Shown: piece by piece, positions 22,001 to 37,000 of the stretch
Numbering within the stretch: position 1 is the stretch's first letter
Layout of the letters: the number at the start of each line of letters is the position of its first letter
Source: Arion vulgaris
Taxonomy: Eukaryota; Mollusca; Gastropoda; Stylommatophora; Arionidae
Assembly: GCA_020796225.1 (NCBI GenBank)
Contig: CM036769.1
Location: 1,665,001 to 1,729,000 of the forward strand
Direction of reading: 5' to 3'
DNA length: 64,000 nucleotides
Translations under genes and position numbers: made by a program
The notes under the pieces: model-generated
What the model was told of the DNA's origin: nothing
Database searches by the model: none
What the model saw: only the letters and a program-made list of their open reading frames with translations

Positions 22001-25000
22001 TGATATGACAGGACCACAAACAGGGAACTGTGGGATAGAGCGGGACAACGGCAAGTGGAACAAGAAATAACGGACAGAAGGTGTAAATGGATAGGATACA
22101 CACTGAGGAGACCACCTGACAACATCACAAGACAGGCCGACCGATGGAATCCCCAGGGTAATACAGAGAAGGGAAGACCCAGGAACATCTGGAGATGGAA
22201 TGCAAGAAAATGGGGGAGAGTGGAGAGATCTGGAAAAGATGGCCTTGGATAGGCAGGCTTGGAATGTCTTTGTTGCTGACCTATGAAGGCCTTTGTTGCT
22301 GACCTATGAAGGCCTTTGTTGTTGACCTATGAAGGCCTTTGTTGCTGACCTATGAAGGCCTTTGTTGCTGACCTATGAAGGCCTTTGTTGTTGACCTATG
22401 AAGGTCTTTGTTGCTGACCTATGAAGGTCTTTGTTGCTGACCTATGCCTCTCTAGTATTGAAAGATGAAGAAGAAGAAGGCCTGATTTTGTTGTCCTGTG
22501 TAAGGGAGACAAACCTGAATAACAAAGCATCCAGAAACCAGATGTGCTGGACTATGTATCTGTTGGTGCATAACTGGCACACCGAACTCACGCTCTAAAG
22601 CGCATAACTGGCACAACGAACTCACGCTCTAAAGTGCATAACTGGCACACCAAACTCACGCTCTAAAGCGTATAACTGGCACAACGAACTCACGTTCTAA
22701 AGCGCATAACTGGCACAATGAACTCACGCTCTAAAGCGCATAACTGCCACAAGGAACTCACACTCTAAAGCGCATAACTGGCACAAGGAACTCACACTCT
22801 AAAGCGCATAACTGCCACAAGGAACTCACACTCTAAAGCGCATAACTGGCACAAGGAACTCACACTCTAAAGCGCATAACTGGCACAAGGAACTCACGCT
22901 CTAAAGCGCAAAACTGACACAACAAACCAAATCACATATCAACCACAAAGAGTGTTTTAACACATGGTTGATGTAGAGCACATGGTTGATGTAGAGCAAG
23001 CGGTTGACAAAAAGCATGCGGTTGATGCAGAGCGCGTGGTTGACGCAGAACCCGCGGCCGACACAACGCATGGTCGATGCAGAGCGCACGGTTGATGTAG
23101 AGCGAGCGAAGAAGAAATTCTGGCAATATTTTTTGTTTGTCACTTGAATATTTTTAGCTTCTGTTTTTAAAAATGCACATATAGACACATGCACATTATG
23201 AGAGAGAGAGAAGGAGGGAGGGATGGACTTTAAACACATTGATTTTTGTATCAAATAATAGGAGAAATGGCACTAATTTTAAAATGCAATCATGTCACCA
23301 TCAACTCTAAATTAAAATGCAACCATGTCACCATCAACTCTAAATTAAAATGCAACCATGTCACCATAAACTCTAAATTAAAATGCAACCATGTCACCAT
23401 CAACTTTAAATTAAAATGCAACCATGTCACCATCAACTCTAAATTAAAATGCAACCATGTCACCATCAACTCTAAATTAAAATGCAACCATGTCACCATC
23501 AACTCTAAATTAAAATGCAACCATGTCACCATCAACTCTAAATTAAAATGCAACCATGTCACCATCAACTCTAAATTAAAATGCAACCATGTCACCATCA
23601 ACTCTAAATTAAAATGCAACCATGTCACCATCAACTCTAAATTAAAATGCAACCATGTCACCATCAACTCTAAATTAAAATGCAACCATGTCACCATCAA
23701 CTCTAAATTAAAATGCAACCATGTCACCATCAACCCTAAATTAAAATGCAACCATGTCACCATCAACTCTAAAAGAGTGTTGTTCAACACAATCTTTCTT
23801 CCAATATTATGCTATCAGTGCCAAACCTGGACGCTGATATCAAATGATAGAAGAAAACTAGTAGCAACAGAGATGAAGTGTCTACGCAAAGTGCTGGGAG
23901 TATCAAGAAGAGACTGGTTTAAAAATGAAGACATCAGGAAAAAAGTGGGTACAACATCAGTACTAGACTTCATCAAGAAACAACAAATTAAATAGTTTGG
24001 CTACAGAAGCATATTACCAACAGACAGTGCACCTTAAAGAGCAGTGTTATTTCAATACAGTGGATACAAAGCAAAAGGCTGCCCATGCAGAAGGTGGACC
24101 TCAGAGATAACAGAGGCGTTGAAAAACACTGTTTATGATGCGCACAATATATCCCGTTTGAGAAATCTTTTTCTTATCCTGACGCTGTAAGATAAAACAG
24201 GGATAGAGAAAAGGAAGAAAGATTTTTATAACTGTCATTAAATACTTGCATCTTGGCATGTATTGTGTTCCTTTTTTGTTTAGACGCTGTTGTACGGACA
24301 TCATACTACAAGTACTTTCATCCTAAAGAAGCTTTAGTTACAAATGGTGTCTTAAACAGGTACTGTGTGTTATGCTTATGTGTAATCATATGTCTCACAT
24401 GCTGACTGGATTGAGAGAAAGATGGGTACCGACATCGGTACAGCTAAAAAATAATGACTTACAAAGGACTTAAAAATATGAAAAAGATTGATTAATCAGC
24501 ATCGAATTGGCATGGTGTGTTTGCTTAATGCTGTTGGATATGTTGAGGCTGGTCTCAGAGAACACCTCCATAGAATGGATCTCAGGGACTCGCCTGCCTG
24601 CACCTGTGGAGCACCAAAGAAATCCCCAGAGCACATCCTGCAAGGCTGCCCCAACGAATCTGGCCAACAGGAACAATCCTTCAAAGCAAACTATAGGTGA
24701 CCGTTGAAGACCTCAAGCGCACCACCCTGATTATGACACTGGAGTAGTTGCATTGCAGAAGTTGATCGCAGAAGAATAAGAAATTGAAGCTCAGATTGCA
24801 GCACTTATAGACATGTCTGAAGTACCATGATGATAGTCATCATATAACTGATACCTATAGTCAAGTACGTTAAAGCCGAAAATTGATCACTTTGAGTGTA
24901 CGCAAACATCTGTCCGTGCATCACACACAGAGTGGTCAATGGGTGGTTGTTCTAGAGCACTCAGGAAGTGGCTCCCTGGACTATAATCACATGCTCACTG

Positions 25001-28000
25001 TGATCAATAAGTGATGTTTTTAGAGCTTCTACTGCACTAGAAATGGGAGAATACTGCAGTGATAATCAAAATAGACTCTACCTAAGTAGGAGTCTCTGCA
25101 ACATTAAGCATAGCACTACACGCCTAGAGTTGATGGAGGTCTCTACAACATTAAGCATAGCACTACACGCCTAGAGTTGATGGAGGTCTCTACAACATTA
25201 AACATAGCACTACACGCCTAGAGTTGATGGAGGTCTCTACAACATTAAGCATAGCACTACACGCCTAGAGTTGATGGAGGTCTCTACAACATTAAGCATA
25301 GCACTACACGCCTAGAGTTGATGGAGGTCTCTACAACATTAAGCATAGCACTACACGCCTAGAGTTGATGGAGGTCTCTACAACATTAAGCATAGCACTA
25401 CACGCCTAGAGTTGATGGAGGTCTCTGGGTCTGAAAAAAAAAGCTGGGTGCTCTCACCAAAGCACACATAGGAAAAAGAGTGATAACTCATAATTCCTGG
25501 GGTTCGACAACAAAAACAACAAAGAACATTAAAGAAACCCATTTTCATACCATGAGGTATTTGGGAAATACAATGTTTGGCCCTTATTTTCCATGAACCA
25601 TCGACACCTGATGGGTGATGTGGTCAACATTTATACTGGTTGCCTTTACTTTGCTTTTCTGGTATCCAACTGAGGCTCGATCAACCTGAGTGCCACTGTG
25701 GAAGTGAACTTGAACTCCATACAGAAGAAGTGAGTGCACTAACCATTATACTGTCGTAGCTCTCAGTCATGTCTTTGTTGTTCTTATATTCACACATGCG
25801 AACTAGTACAGTCTTCTCGGCTGGGGGACAGTCAAAGGTTGACGGAGAGCGAACCCAGTAAACGCTGGCTGAAACCTGACACATCGCCGAAGGGTAAGCA
25901 CTAGAGTTCCAAATGGTGCTGAATGATGTGACGTAAAAAACCATTCTTGACAACGGCTGTTTATACATCACAAAAAGAATGATCAAAATGGGCGAAATGA
26001 CTGATCGAAGAAGAAGAAGTACAGTCTTCATGCAACTTATATGATTTGTTACTGGGCTATAAGTTTTGTCAGGGACCATCATCTGGAGAACAACTGTTGA
26101 GGTCCTATGCTCCTCGAGAAACAGAGAGGAAGAGTAATATTTAACATTAATTTTAATGTCACATTGTGTCAGGTGCCGACTTTATAATGTACCATTTTCA
26201 ATTGCAGAGAGTTCTTATGCATGCTCATTTTGAATATTTATTGTTCATCTTCGATAGGACTAGGCACGCAATATCTTCTTACTTTTCTTTTGTCCATCTC
26301 TGCTTTTTTGCTGTTAGGCGTAGCAGGTTTAACTGATGATCGGTTTCTGAGATAGTGCACGCTCGGTCGCTTGATATGTTGTGGTATTGTGGAGCTTTAG
26401 GATGTCGTGACTCCATCAATCTATCTTTTTTTTGGTCTGCCCTTCCTCTTGATGATTCCATTTTCAGGTTGTACGCTCTTGCAACTGGTGTATTCTGGTT
26501 CATTTTGACCAAGTGGCCAAACCATATGAGTCTATGTTTTCAATGAATTTAACAACAGGTGTTGTTCCGTCTGCTTTTCTAATTTCGTCATTTCTTATAT
26601 GGTCTCTTCTTGTTTTATTTACCGCTTTCCTCAAGTATTTCATCACCCGATATCATAGCCATGAATTGAGTGCCTCTTGAGCATGAGTCCGTCACTGTAC
26701 CACATCACCAGAGATATTCCCTTGTTGCTTGAACAATTTTTCTAGAATATAGTATCTCTGAAGTTTGCAGCTAAAACGAGAAAATAAAATCCTTACATTG
26801 TGTTCTGGTTAGATCCCTCCTGCATGTAAGACGGACATATCCAAATTCCTGCCAAAGTACATGCGTACTATTCAACAGGACATAAATTTGTCGAGACATG
26901 TAACGATAAGTTTTTAAATAAAGAAAACCCTACTTTAAAGTATCACATCTGGAGTTATACTGTAGTATGGTATCAGATCTGATTGGTCATTGGTAGAACA
27001 TCAGAGCTGACTCATACTAGTTCACTGATATTACACATGATACATTTATTGATATATTTTTCCTTGGATGTTTCTCAGAGCAATCAGCCAAGCTGCTGGT
27101 AAAGTTGTATTTGGTGCAGGAGATGAGGATAGCAACAATGCACAGTAAGTTGTTGTATGTCTGTGTTGTTGACAGTGATGTTTCATAAAAGAAATATGAA
27201 CATAGCTGGAAATAGATAGGACCATAAACGGAAAGTTAGGTTGTCACCAATAGCCACGTTGATAGCACTATGTGTTAGTGACTTCTTTCTTTCCATCTTT
27301 CTTTTCTCCAGTCCTGGTTTGCCTCACAGCATCAGGATAAGACGAGATTTCTAAAACAAGCCCTAGTGTGTGCTTCATAAATAGTGTCTTTCGCGCTCTA
27401 TTATCTCTGAGATCCACCTTTGCGTGGCCAGCCTTTTGCTTTGTATCCACTGTATCTGAGTAACATTGCTCTTTCAGGCCCACTGTCTGTTGGTAATCTG
27501 CTTATGTGGCCGAACCATTTAATTTGTTTTTTGATGAAGTTCAGTACTGATGTTGTATCCACTTTTTTGTGTCTTAATTTCTAAACTCATCTCTTCTAAA
27601 CCTCCAGCATTCTGCATAGACACTTCATCTCTGTTGTGACTAGTTTTCTTCTTGATACTCCCAGCATTCTGCATAGACACTTCATCTCTGTTGTGACTAG
27701 TTTTCTTCTTGATACTCTTCTTCTATCGTTTATTGTCTGTCAACATCCAGGTGTGACACTGATATCATAATGTTGGGGGAAAGATTGTGTTGAACAATGC
27801 TCTTTTTGTGTTCATAGTGACATGTTTGCATTTTAAAATTGGTGCTATTTCTCCTATCATTTGATTTGCTTTGTTGCATCTATGTTGGATTTCATTAATT
27901 ATTCTTTCATTTGCTGAATGGGGGTCTCTGTGGCTAAGTGGTTAAGCCCTTTGCCTGCCTTGCCCGCGTGCCCAGCGTGTTCGTAGCGCGTTGGACTACG

Positions 28001-31000
28001 GGTGACTAGTCCTCTGTAAGTGCGGGTTCATCTCCGCGGACTGGCAGAAAAAGCTACAGGTTCCCAGATTTACGGTGTTCGTGGCACCGAGCTGAAGGGT
28101 TACGATGTCCATGACAACGAGCCGAAGAGCTTTCAGCTCAAGTGCTTCTGGATCGGAAAAAAAGCCCTTTGCCTTGTGAGTCGAAGGTCGTGGGTTCAAG
28201 TCCGGACCGCGCTGTTCTGTTCACGAGTGCAGTTTTTCCAGAGACCCCTAGGATTGTTGCTGGAGCTACAGAGTTTGTGCTTTGTGCAATACTCTCGGCA
28301 GGTGGCGTGCCATTTCTGCTAAGAGTGACCGAGCCATATGGGGTAAAACTCGGTTTAATCCTTCGGCTTTAAAACCCATTTGCTGAAAAAATGGTCCCTA
28401 GGTATGTACAGTCTTTGACTTGTCTTAATGGATATTTGTCAATGGGGATATTTATATTGTTTAAAGTGATATTTCATAATAGAATTATATATGAACATAG
28501 CTGGAAATAGATAGGACTATAAACAGAAAGTTAGGTTGTCACCACTAGCCAAGTTGATAGCACTATTTGTTAGTGACTACATGATGTGAAAATTCTGTGG
28601 TTCGAGGCCAGCATATTAAAAAAAATGTTCGTAAGATTCACTTAATGTTGTTTGTGTATAGTTCTTTATAGAATACATTGCCCGCCTGCCCAGCGTGTTC
28701 GTGGCGCATTGGACGATGGGTAACAAGCCCCCTGTGAGTGCGGTTCAATTCCATGGGCTGGCAGAAAAGCCACAAGTTCTCCAGATTTACGGTGTTCGTG
28801 GCACCGAACTGAAGGATTATGATGTCCATGGCACCGAGCCAAAGAGCTGAAAAGCTCAAGTGCTTCTGGATCGGAAAGAAAAATAGAATACATCAGATGA
28901 CTTTGTAAAATACAGCTTTTAATTCTGCACATTTGAATGTGTGAAACAATGCTTTCAATTAATGACAAGAGCCATGTGAGAAAAGTCAACTGCAATAAGT
29001 AAACCTTTTGCCTTTAGTCACAATTCTTATCACTACATTTCTCAGATTGTTATACCGCTCGTATGGTGCCGGGGCCCGCAAGGGAAGCAAAGAACAGTAC
29101 AACTGCGACCTACAGGCATGTCGTAAGAGATGACTGATGTATTACCTAGAGAAGCTACCGTAGTAAATAAAAAGCATCGCAGAAATCAGGTGGGCTGGTG
29201 TACGTGTAGGTACACAACTGGCTCAACATGCAATCACTCTTAAGCTCAGATCACATACAAATCACACAGAGTGGTTAACATGTGGTCGATATGGAGCGTT
29301 CGATGAAGAAGATTGTTATAATTAAATTGCATTTTGAAATTATGATTTGCTGTTTCAATTTGTCCAGAGCTCTATCCTTTTTGTACCCATATGGAGCAAC
29401 TCTTAATGTTGTTAAACCTGCAGTAGCTGTATTGTCCACTGGTAGTGTTTGTTTTCCCTTGACAAGACCAGTATGTGCCTTGTATTCACCAAAGGTAAGA
29501 TATCAGTTGATTATCTGGATGTTTATCAAGTTATTATGTTATGTTATGCAATCGATGTCATGGCACATTGGACATTCCCATGTGTGCTCTGTCCTTTGCT
29601 GCAGCAGAAATCCTAAAGTCCATTTGTTCACCGTACCCATGAGAAGTTGATTAGAATACCTTCTCTCCCTACCACAAAGACGACACTGTCTGGCATGTCC
29701 AAACTTAACTAATAATTCTTGCACTCATTCCAATTCTCTTGAAAAAATACACCACGCAGTCTGGATTTGAACCCACTGCCTTCAGAAAGCAAGGCAAAGC
29801 CATATGGAATACACTTAGCCATAAAGACCCCCTAGAATACACTTAGCCATAAAGACCCCCTAGAATACACTTAGCCATAAAGACCCCCTAGAAACAAAAA
29901 AATACTTGATAGAGAGGAATACAGAACATTTGGACCACCACATATTTTGGATCTTTTTGACCTTATAACCTTAACACACTACATGCTTTAGCCTTTCACA
30001 CTTTCAATCAGTCTGGGGTGTTTATGCACATGTAAACATGACTGAATTGCCAATCTTGAATTTGGTATACATGTGGCTGCGACAGTCAACTGGGTCCTGT
30101 TCTGAAGTGCAGAATGACAACTTGTTCTAATCTGTTCATATTTTGGTAGTCATCTTGTGTTAATATTGGTTGCTTTCTGGTTGATTTAATCATATGTTTC
30201 TTTTAGTGATAAATGGTACACCCAGTTGCTCTCCTACAGCACCTTCCTTTACCAGTTGGTCTGTTATTTTATGTCCTGTGAGACTTCCACAATGACTTCA
30301 GAACATTTTACAAAGATGTTAAGCATTTGAGGAATAGAGAGAATTAATAAGGCCATAATTAGTGTCATCATCATCAGCAAATAGCTTGTCCTGAGCAGAA
30401 CTTTGCCACCCTAACAGTCCTTCGAATTTATATCTCTTATGCTAGATGTACTGCTTCTACAGTCATCATGTTCAAATCATCAGTTACATCATTAATCTAT
30501 CTTCTCCGTGATCTTCCTTTCCTCCTCTTTGCCGGGATGCCTCCTTCCATAATGGTCCTCTCCAACCCTTCATCTCTATTTCTTCCTCTTCACCTTTCAA
30601 CTCCTAACTAACCTTTCAACTCCTAACTCACCTTTCAACTCCTAACGGAGCACATGCCTTCCAGCTCTTCCTCTTCACCTTTCAACTCCTAACGGAGCAC
30701 ATGCCTTCAAAAAAACATCTTCCAGCTCTTCCTCTTCACCTTTCAACTCCTAACGGAGCACATGCCTTCAAAAAAACATCTTCCAGCTCTTCCTCTTCAC
30801 CTTTCAATTCCTAACGGAGCACATGCCTTCAAAAAAACATCTTCCAGCTCTTCCTCTTCACCTTTCAACTCCTAACGGAGCACATGCCTTCAAAAAAACA
30901 TCTTCCAGCTCTTCCTCTCTCCTGCCATCCCTTCCAATTCTTTCCATATTTGATCTATCCTTTTAATATCGGTCTCCAGCTCTCTTCTCCAGGTATGTCT

Positions 31001-34000
31001 AGGCCTTCCCTACTCCTTTTTCCCTGCGGGTTCCAAAACAGTGCCTGTCTTGCAATGTCTTGAAATTCGTCTTTCTTCATATGTCCAAAATACTTCAATT
31101 TTTTCATTCTTATTTGTAGCATCAGCCAGTTTTCTTGATAGTGTCATTGCATGACCATTTTTGTTAAAGATCTTGATAACCTGAGATAGGTTACCACCAC
31201 TTTTTGTTGTAAAACATATTCAAATTGATATCTAACAGTAAACAAAGAAGAAGAAGTTCAGGATTGGTTGATAGGACCATCATCATTGCACTTCGACGAG
31301 TAACCATGTGTGCTCCAATCTCTTTTCTTACACAGGAAGATCTCAGCTACAGTGCCCTTAACTCCGTAGTACCTGCAAGGGTCCCCGGGGAATTTTGAAG
31401 ATGGGGAAGATATTTTTGTAGGAACTTTTATTTTTAATATTTCCTGATGAATTTTTTCCTAGGCAGCGGCTTTCCAGCCTGCTCTTCTGGATTTTTATCT
31501 GCCAAGGGTTATTTTACTTGCTCAAATTGAACACGAGACCTACGTTTTATTGTCCATCTCCGATAAGACTAGGAACTCGATCTCACCTACACTGGAAAAA
31601 TATTCAAATGGGTCCACGAGATAATAAGCCTGGTACCTTTGGCACGAGGGAATAAGCCTGGTACCTTTGGCACGAGGGAATAAGCCTGGTACCTTTGGCA
31701 CGAGGGAATGAGCATCTAACCTCTATGCCACAGAGATCTCCAGAAAGGAATAAGATCCTGATATATTAGGGATGCTTGTTCTACAACACAACACTACATT
31801 CAAAACTACATGGCACCAAAGATGAGCTCCAGACAACACAACACTACATTCAAAACTACATGGCACCAAAGATGAGCTTCAGACAACACAACACTACATT
31901 CAAAACTACATGGCACCAAAGATGAGCTCCAGACAACACAACACTACATTCAAAACTACATGGCACCAAAGATGAGCTTCAGACAACACAACACTACATT
32001 CAAAACTACATGGCACCAAAGATGAGCTTCAGACAACACAACACTACATTCAAAACTACATGGCACCAAAGATGAGCTCCAGACAACACAACACTACATT
32101 CAAAACTACATGGCACCAAAGATGAGCTTCAGACAACACAACACTACATGGCACCAAAGATGAGCTACAGACAACACAACACTACATGGCACCAAAGATG
32201 AGCTCCAGACAACACAACACTACATGGCACCAAAGATGAGCTCCAGACAACACAACACTACATTCAAAACTACATGGCACCAAAGATGAGCTCCAGACAA
32301 CACAACACTACATTCAAAACTACATGGCACCAAAGATGAGCTTCAGACAACACAACACTACATGGCACCAAAGATGAGCTACAGACAACACAACACTACA
32401 TGGCACCAAAGATGAGCTCCAGACAACACAACACTACATGGCACCAAAGATGAGCTCCAGACAACACAACACTACATTCAAAACTACATGGCACCAAAGA
32501 TGAGCTCCAGACAACACAACACTACATTCAAAACTACATGGCACCAAAGATGAGCTTCAGACAACACAACACTACATTCAAAACTACATGGCACCAAAGA
32601 TGAGCTCCAGACAACACAACACTACATTCAAAACTACATGGCACCAAAGATGAGCTCCAGACAACACAACACTACATGGCACCAAAGATGAGCTCTCAGA
32701 CAACACAACACTACATGGCACCAAAGATGAGCTCCAGACAACACAACACTACATGGCACCAAAGATGAGCTCCAGACAACACAACACTACATTCAAAACT
32801 ACATGGCACCAAAGATGAGCTCCAGACAACACAACACTACATTCAAAACTACATGGCACCAAAGATGAGCTACAGACAACACAACACTACATTCAAAACT
32901 ACATGGCACCAAAGATGAGCTTCAGACAACACAACACTACATTCAAAACTACATGGCACCAAAGATGAGCTCCAGACAACACAACACTACATGGCACCAA
33001 AGATGAGCTACAGACAACACAACACTACATTCAAAACTACATGGCACCAAAGATGAGCTCCAGACAACACAACACTACATTCAAAACTACATGGCACCAA
33101 AGATGAGCTTCAGACAACACAACACTACATTCAAAACTACATGGCACCAAAGATGAGCTCCAGACAACACAACACTACATTCAAAACTACATGGCACCAA
33201 AGATGAGCTCCAGACAACACAACACTACATTCAAAACTACATGGCACCAAAGATGAGCTTCAGACAACACAACACTACATTCAAAACTACATGGCACCAA
33301 AGATGAGCTTCAGACAACACAACACTACATTCAAAACTACATGGCACCAAAGATGAGCTTCAGACAACACAACACTACATTCAAAACTACATGGCACCAA
33401 AGATGAGCTTCAGACAACACAACACTACATGGCACCAAAGATGAGCTACAGACAACACAACACTACATTCAAAACTACATGGCACCAAAGATGAGCTTCA
33501 GACAACACAACACTACATTCAAAACTACATGGCACCAAAGATGAGCTACAGACAACACAACACTACATTCAAAACTACATGGCACCAAAGATGAGCTACA
33601 GACAACACAACACTACATGGCACCAAAGATGAGCTCCAGACAACACAACACTACATTCAAAACTACATGGCACCAAAGATGAGCTCCAGACAACACAACA
33701 CTACATTCAAAACTACATGGCACCAAAGATGAGCTCCAGACAACACAACACTACATTCAAAACTACATGGCACCAAAGATGAGCTCCAGACAACACAACA
33801 CTACATTCAAAACTACATGGCACCAAAGATGAGCTCCAGACAACACAACACTACATTCAAAACTACATGGCACCAAAGATGAGCTCCAGACAACACAACA
33901 CTACATTCAAAACTACATGGCACCAAAGATGAGCTCCAGACAACACAACACTACATGGCACCAAAGATGAGCTTCAGACAACACAACACTACATTCAAAA

Positions 34001-37000
34001 CTACATGGCACCAAAGATGAGCTCCAGACAACACAACACTACATGGCACCAAAGATGAGCTCCAGACAACACAACACTACATGGCACCAAAGATGAGCTA
34101 CAGACAACACAACACTACATTCAAAACTACATGGCACCAAAGATGAGCTCCAGACAACACAACACTACATTCAAAACTACATGGCACCAAAGATGAGCTC
34201 CAGACAACACAACACTACATTCAAAACTACATGGCACCAAAGATGAGCTCCAGACAACACAACACTACATGGCACCAAAGATGAGCTACAGACAACACAA
34301 CACTACATTCAAAACTACATGGCACCAAAGATGAGCTTCAGACAACACAACACTACATTCAAAACTACATGGCACCAAAGATGAGCTCTCAGACAACACA
34401 ACACTACATGGCACCAAAGATGAGCTACAGACAACACAACACTACATTCAAAACTACATGGCACCAAAGATGAGCTTCAGACAACACAACACTACATTCA
34501 AAACTACATGGCACCAAAGATGAGCTCTCAGACAACACAACACTACATGGCACCAAAGATGAGCTACAGACAACACAACACTACATTCAAAACTACATGG
34601 CACCAAAGATGAGCTTCAGACAACACAACACTACATTCAAAACTACATGGCACCAAAGATGAGCTCCAGACAACACTCGACTACCTCATAAGATCCTGAT
34701 ATATTAGGGATGCTTGTCCTATAACACTACATTCAAAACTACATGGCATCAAAGATGAGCTCCAGACAACACTCGACTACCTCATAAGATCGTTATAATC
34801 ATCAAAATAGTGATCACAAAGAAGAAGAAGATACTAATATACCGTTGCTATTTTAAACATTCATTTGTATTGTTCTTCAGCATCATAGAGGTAAAATAGC
34901 TGTAATCGGCTCAGTCCACATGTTTGCAGACCAGTATATTGACAAGGAAGAAAACGGCAAGATTTTGGTAAGTTTTCACCATCATCCTGATAGTTTTTTG
35001 GTTGTTTTTTTATGATGATTTGAAGAGAGAAAACATACAGAAAATATTTTTTGTTCACTCTGAGCGTAGTGGTTAGTACACACAGAGGTAAGGTACTCAT
35101 TCCAAAGGTACTCTGTTCGATCCTCCACATATGGAACAGTTGAGATATTTTTCCAGATACCTGATCTCAATGTATGTGAGATCATGTTTCTAGTCCTATT
35201 GAAAAATGGACGGTAAAAAATAGCTCCTGCGTTTAAGTTGAGCACTTAAAAGTACCATTGACATGACTCTCACCACATGGTCATTCTCCTGGATTTACAG
35301 CCTGTATTTCAAACGACACTCAAGTTTGGTCAAATTTTATTCCTGAGAAGTTTAAAAACAGGTGTTTAAAGACCAACAAAGATTGACTAAATCAGTAATA
35401 GACTCATACCATAGATTAACCCTTTCGCCCTGTATTATTTTGACCTCTGGACGCATTTATTTTGCGATTCAAATTTAACATTCAATGTCAATTAGTTTAA
35501 TCCTTTATAACTCTTGTACTGTTACTCTAAAGTATGACATATTATATATTAAATTGTTGCTAATTGGATGTGAAACACATTAATATAATAATATTTTACA
35601 TCAGATGATATACGTTTGAGAGAATTAGATTATTGTAGCATGACTATTTTGAAAAACGAAAATCATAAAAATATTTTTACTCGGGTTTGTATTACATCTT
35701 AATATTCATAGATGTTTCCAGAAGTAGTATTTAAATGAAGATAATCCATGTGTGAACATATTCTATAAGTTTCATCTAACTAGGTGCAGTAGTTTTTATA
35801 ATATTCACTTTTAGTGCGGACACGTCAATAAATGGAATGTGGAACGCCCATTCTTTAGATGCAATTATTACATTAGACTTACAACTATCGATACTGCTTT
35901 TCATAAACAATCAAATGTCATTATTACCGCCAATTAAATATTCTTCATTACTATCACAAGTTATAATTTGATCTAACAGTACTCAAGATTACATTGTAAA
36001 CATCGTCGGAAACATTAACATTTAAAAAAAAAAGTCTCGACTTGAATGCAATAATACACTGCTTTCCTTCTTTCAAATCTTTGTTAAATGGAGATAGTAA
36101 TGTACCTACATATATGTACTTTCCGTTTTGAAGATTTTTTTAACTTCAGTAAAGGGGTTCTGAAGATACATTCGTTTCCGTGAACAGACATCCAAAAGCC
36201 GATATATCGGTTCTGCGACATCATGAACATTACTCTGAACCGATATATCGGCTTTGCAGTCCCGTTGGGTTAAGCGGTGGGAAATCTGATAGAGAAGTTG
36301 CACTTCACTAATTACCACTTGCTGTAAATGTTCTTAACGTAGGAGGACTTTTTCTGTGCGTCGCTCTTTACCACCAATTTTAATCACTCTGTCTGTGTGA
36401 TATGTTTGTTCTTTACTACCAATTTTAATCACTCTGTCTGTGTGATATGTTTGATCTTTGCCAAGAACGTGTATACGTTGGTTTGGTAGGCCCCTAAATG
36501 CGTAGACTTCTACACATTTAGGACACATGCATCCGATTTCAGCTAAACCTCCTTAGTCGCCTCTATGACATGCATGGCAGTTAACAGTGGTTCTATTCTT
36601 TACACCCCAAATTTGGGCCCTAACCACTCAGGCAGGGTAGGAGGACTCACGGCAAGGGGTTCCGACTACAGGTTTCCTGAAAAGATCACACTTGAAGAAT
36701 CTAACCTTCAAGTATTTCTGAAGTTGGTGAAAGCCCACCTTCATGGCGAGGTACACTAATCTATCGATAAAGTAAGCTTTCATGCAAAAATCTGTCAGAA
36801 GCACCATACCAGGCGTCATGGCTAACGCCCGATTCACAGCAGGTGATGGCAGAAGAAGAATTAGTAGACCAGTGATACATTGGCTCAAAAAATTGACTTG
36901 AACACAGGCTAAGAGGATAGTTTAACAAGCAGAAGTTATTGATTTTCATTATGAGAACTTGTACGACTGTAAACATATTCATTATGAGAACTTGTATGAC

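Larger units (their letters stand above)
22471..23125 (+). mobile_element. Diverged SINE-A with two separate internal expansions
   Basis: Markers in SINE-A order: AACCAGATGTGCTGG, GCATAACTGGCACA (expanded), AATCACATATCAACCACAAA, GTTGATGTAGAGC (expanded; = GGTCGATATGGAGC elsewhere) and a GAAGAAGAAA end. Two arrays sit at different internal positions of one copy. Confidence 0.8.

Noticed and set aside
27919..28390. tRNA gene (A- and B-box with tRNA-like head)
   Set aside because: The head is part of repeated SINE-C copies, is split by SINE-D, and does not give a complete cloverleaf that I can draw.
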